DNA from: an uncultured Oscillospiraceae bacterium
Lineage (GTDB): Bacteria; Bacillota; Clostridia; Oscillospirales; Oscillospiraceae
Length of the DNA: 5,856 bases
Reading direction: 5' to 3'
Assembly (NCBI GenBank): GCA_934572445.1
Contig: CAKTLD010000112.1
Location: 1-5,856, forward strand
Shown here: positions 5,547 through 5,856 of the stretch, piece by piece
Layout: every line of letters begins with the position of its first letter
Position numbering within the stretch: the stretch's first letter is position 1
The notes under the pieces: generated by a model
What the model saw: only the letters and a program-made list of their open reading frames with translations
Told to the model about the DNA's origin: nothing
Databases searched by the model: none
Position numbers and translations under genes: made by a program

Positions 5547-5756
5547 ATGAACTGCCCCTGCTGTGCAAAAGAGATGGAGACCGGCTACCTGCGCGGCGGC
5601 AGCGGCTACGAGCTCCTGTGGACCGAAGAGCCGTTCAAGCTGACCTCCCTCCCGACCGGAGACGACTTTTTCATCTGCAAAGCATCGGACGTCTGCCGCC
5701 CCATCGCCTACCTCTGCCGCGCCTGCGGCAAGATCGTCATGGATATTAAGAGATAA
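5547..5756 (+). CDS. Small zinc-ribbon protein (DUF6487-like)
   Basis: A 69-aa protein starting MNCPCCAKEMETGYL and ending with YLCRACGKIVMDIKR. Two knuckles, C3-P-C-C6 and C57-R-A-C60, form a zinc ribbon, with a middle segment (LLWTEEPFKL) and two more cysteines (C44, C50). The CPxC-KEMExGY start, a central W followed by charged residues, and a late CxxCGK(I/L) match my memory of the DUF6487 family (PF20097), which has no assigned function. The start at 5547 is preferred over an in-frame ATG at 5523 because AAAGGAG (5533-5539) lies 7 nt before it and the zinc ribbon begins at once. It probably shares the transcript of the alcohol dehydrogenase. It may bind RNA, protein or just zinc; no role can be claimed. 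Confidence 0.82.
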   Translation: MNCPCCAKEMETGYLRGGSGYELLWTEEPFKLTSLPTGDDFFICKASDVCRPIAYLCRACGKIVMDIKR

Positions 5757-5786
5757 AGAAAGCACCGCAGGCCCAAAGGTGAACCG

Positions 5787-5839
5787 CACCCCATTTGTTA
5801 GACGAGTATGATAAAATACTTGTACTAAGAAATGGGGTG
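5787..5839 (+). promoter_or_regulatory. Hairpin masking the transposase ribosome binding site
   Basis: CACCCCATTT (5787-5796) pairs perfectly with AAATGGGGTG (5830-5839). After one mismatch (G5797/G5829), TTAG (5798-5801) pairs with CTAA (5825-5828). Past a bulged A5824, eight further pairs (one G-U) join 5802-5809 with 5816-5823 around the loop GATAAA. The 3' arm includes GGGGTG, the only plausible Shine-Dalgarno sequence before the ATG at 5846. A read-in transcript from the host would therefore fold and block transposase translation, a mechanism known for IS10 and IS50. Confidence 0.6.
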
Positions 5840-5845
5840 TTTTCT

Positions 5846-5856
5846 ATGCCAAAGGG
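5846..5856 (+). CDS. Transposase first frame (OrfA-like), first codons only
   Basis: ATG at 5846 followed by CCA AAG GG gives M-P-K-G before the window ends. Its place, about 66 nt inside an IS3-like terminal repeat and 7 nt after GGGGTG, is that expected for the first transposase frame. In IS3 elements this encodes a helix-turn-helix OrfA, joined to the DDE-catalytic OrfB by frameshift. Too little is present to confirm it by sequence. Confidence 0.45.

Larger units (their letters stand above)
5780..5856 (+). mobile_element. Left end of an insertion sequence, probably IS3 family (IS150-like), incomplete
   Basis: From 5780 the sequence reads TGAACCGCACCCCATTTG then TTAGAC, the typical form of IS3-family terminal repeats (5'-TG start, run of C, GTTAGAC). 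It is followed by an AT-rich leader and, at 5846, the start of a reading frame in the IS direction. The composition drops from GC-rich to AT-rich here. TATGAT at 5807-5812 could act as the -10 of a junction promoter when the two IS ends are joined, as known for IS911-type elements. The right end, target duplication and transposase body lie outside the window, so family assignment is from the terminal repeat only. Confidence 0.66.

Noticed and set aside
4227..5789. 520-codon open frame on the - strand opposite the dehydrogenase
   Set aside because: It lies antisense to a clear Fe-ADH with intact motifs, has biased Arg/His/Ala-rich composition typical of GC-rich shadow frames, shows no recognisable domain, and runs into the IS end.

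Overview
The window looks like chromosome from a GC-rich Gram-positive Clostridia bacterium, probably of the Oscillospiraceae/Ruminococcaceae kind. The reasons are the strong AGGAGG-type ribosome binding sites on almost every gene, a Gram-positive-style zinc-uptake lipoprotein, short single-TM proteins, and a clostridial-type butanol dehydrogenase. GC content is about 60% by eye. The genus is inferred and cannot be read from the sequence.

Left part (1-1110). The window opens in the last ~95 codons of a HutD/Ves-family protein on the + strand. It ends at a perfect 14-bp hairpin that can terminate transcription from both sides. Facing it on the - strand is a two-gene unit: a 166-aa single-TM, six-cysteine exported protein of unknown function, then a 41-aa single-TM micro-protein. 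Upstream of this pair is a sequence with the layout of an ECF sigma factor promoter (TGACAC, 16 nt, CGTC, T-tract in the spacer), so it may be a cell-envelope stress unit.

Centre (1111-4200). On the - strand is a compact metal-uptake operon in the order Fur-family repressor (Zur-like), znuA-type lipoprotein, znuC-type ATPase, znuB-type permease. All three gene junctions are 4-bp ATGA overlaps, so translation is probably coupled. The promoter has perfect -35 and -10 hexamers (TTGACA-16-TATAAT). A Fur/Zur-like palindrome lies over the predicted start site, which fits autorepression by the first gene product when zinc is sufficient. Two sequence oddities stand out: the repressor has Cys/Gly/Leu where Fur proteins usually have a His cluster, and the binding protein has Asp where ZnuA usually has its third zinc-ligand His.

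Right part (4200-5856). Divergent from the zinc operon is a YqhD/BdhA-type iron-containing alcohol dehydrogenase with all four metal ligands, followed 33 nt later by a 69-aa zinc-ribbon protein. Twenty-three bases after that gene the sequence changes to what looks like the left end of an IS3-family insertion sequence. The first codons of its transposase gene run off the window. The IS end can fold into a long imperfect hairpin that buries the transposase ribosome binding site.

I found no wholly new system. The most interesting points are the unlisted 41-aa gene, the ECF-type promoter, the altered metal site of the repressor, and the self-silencing IS end.
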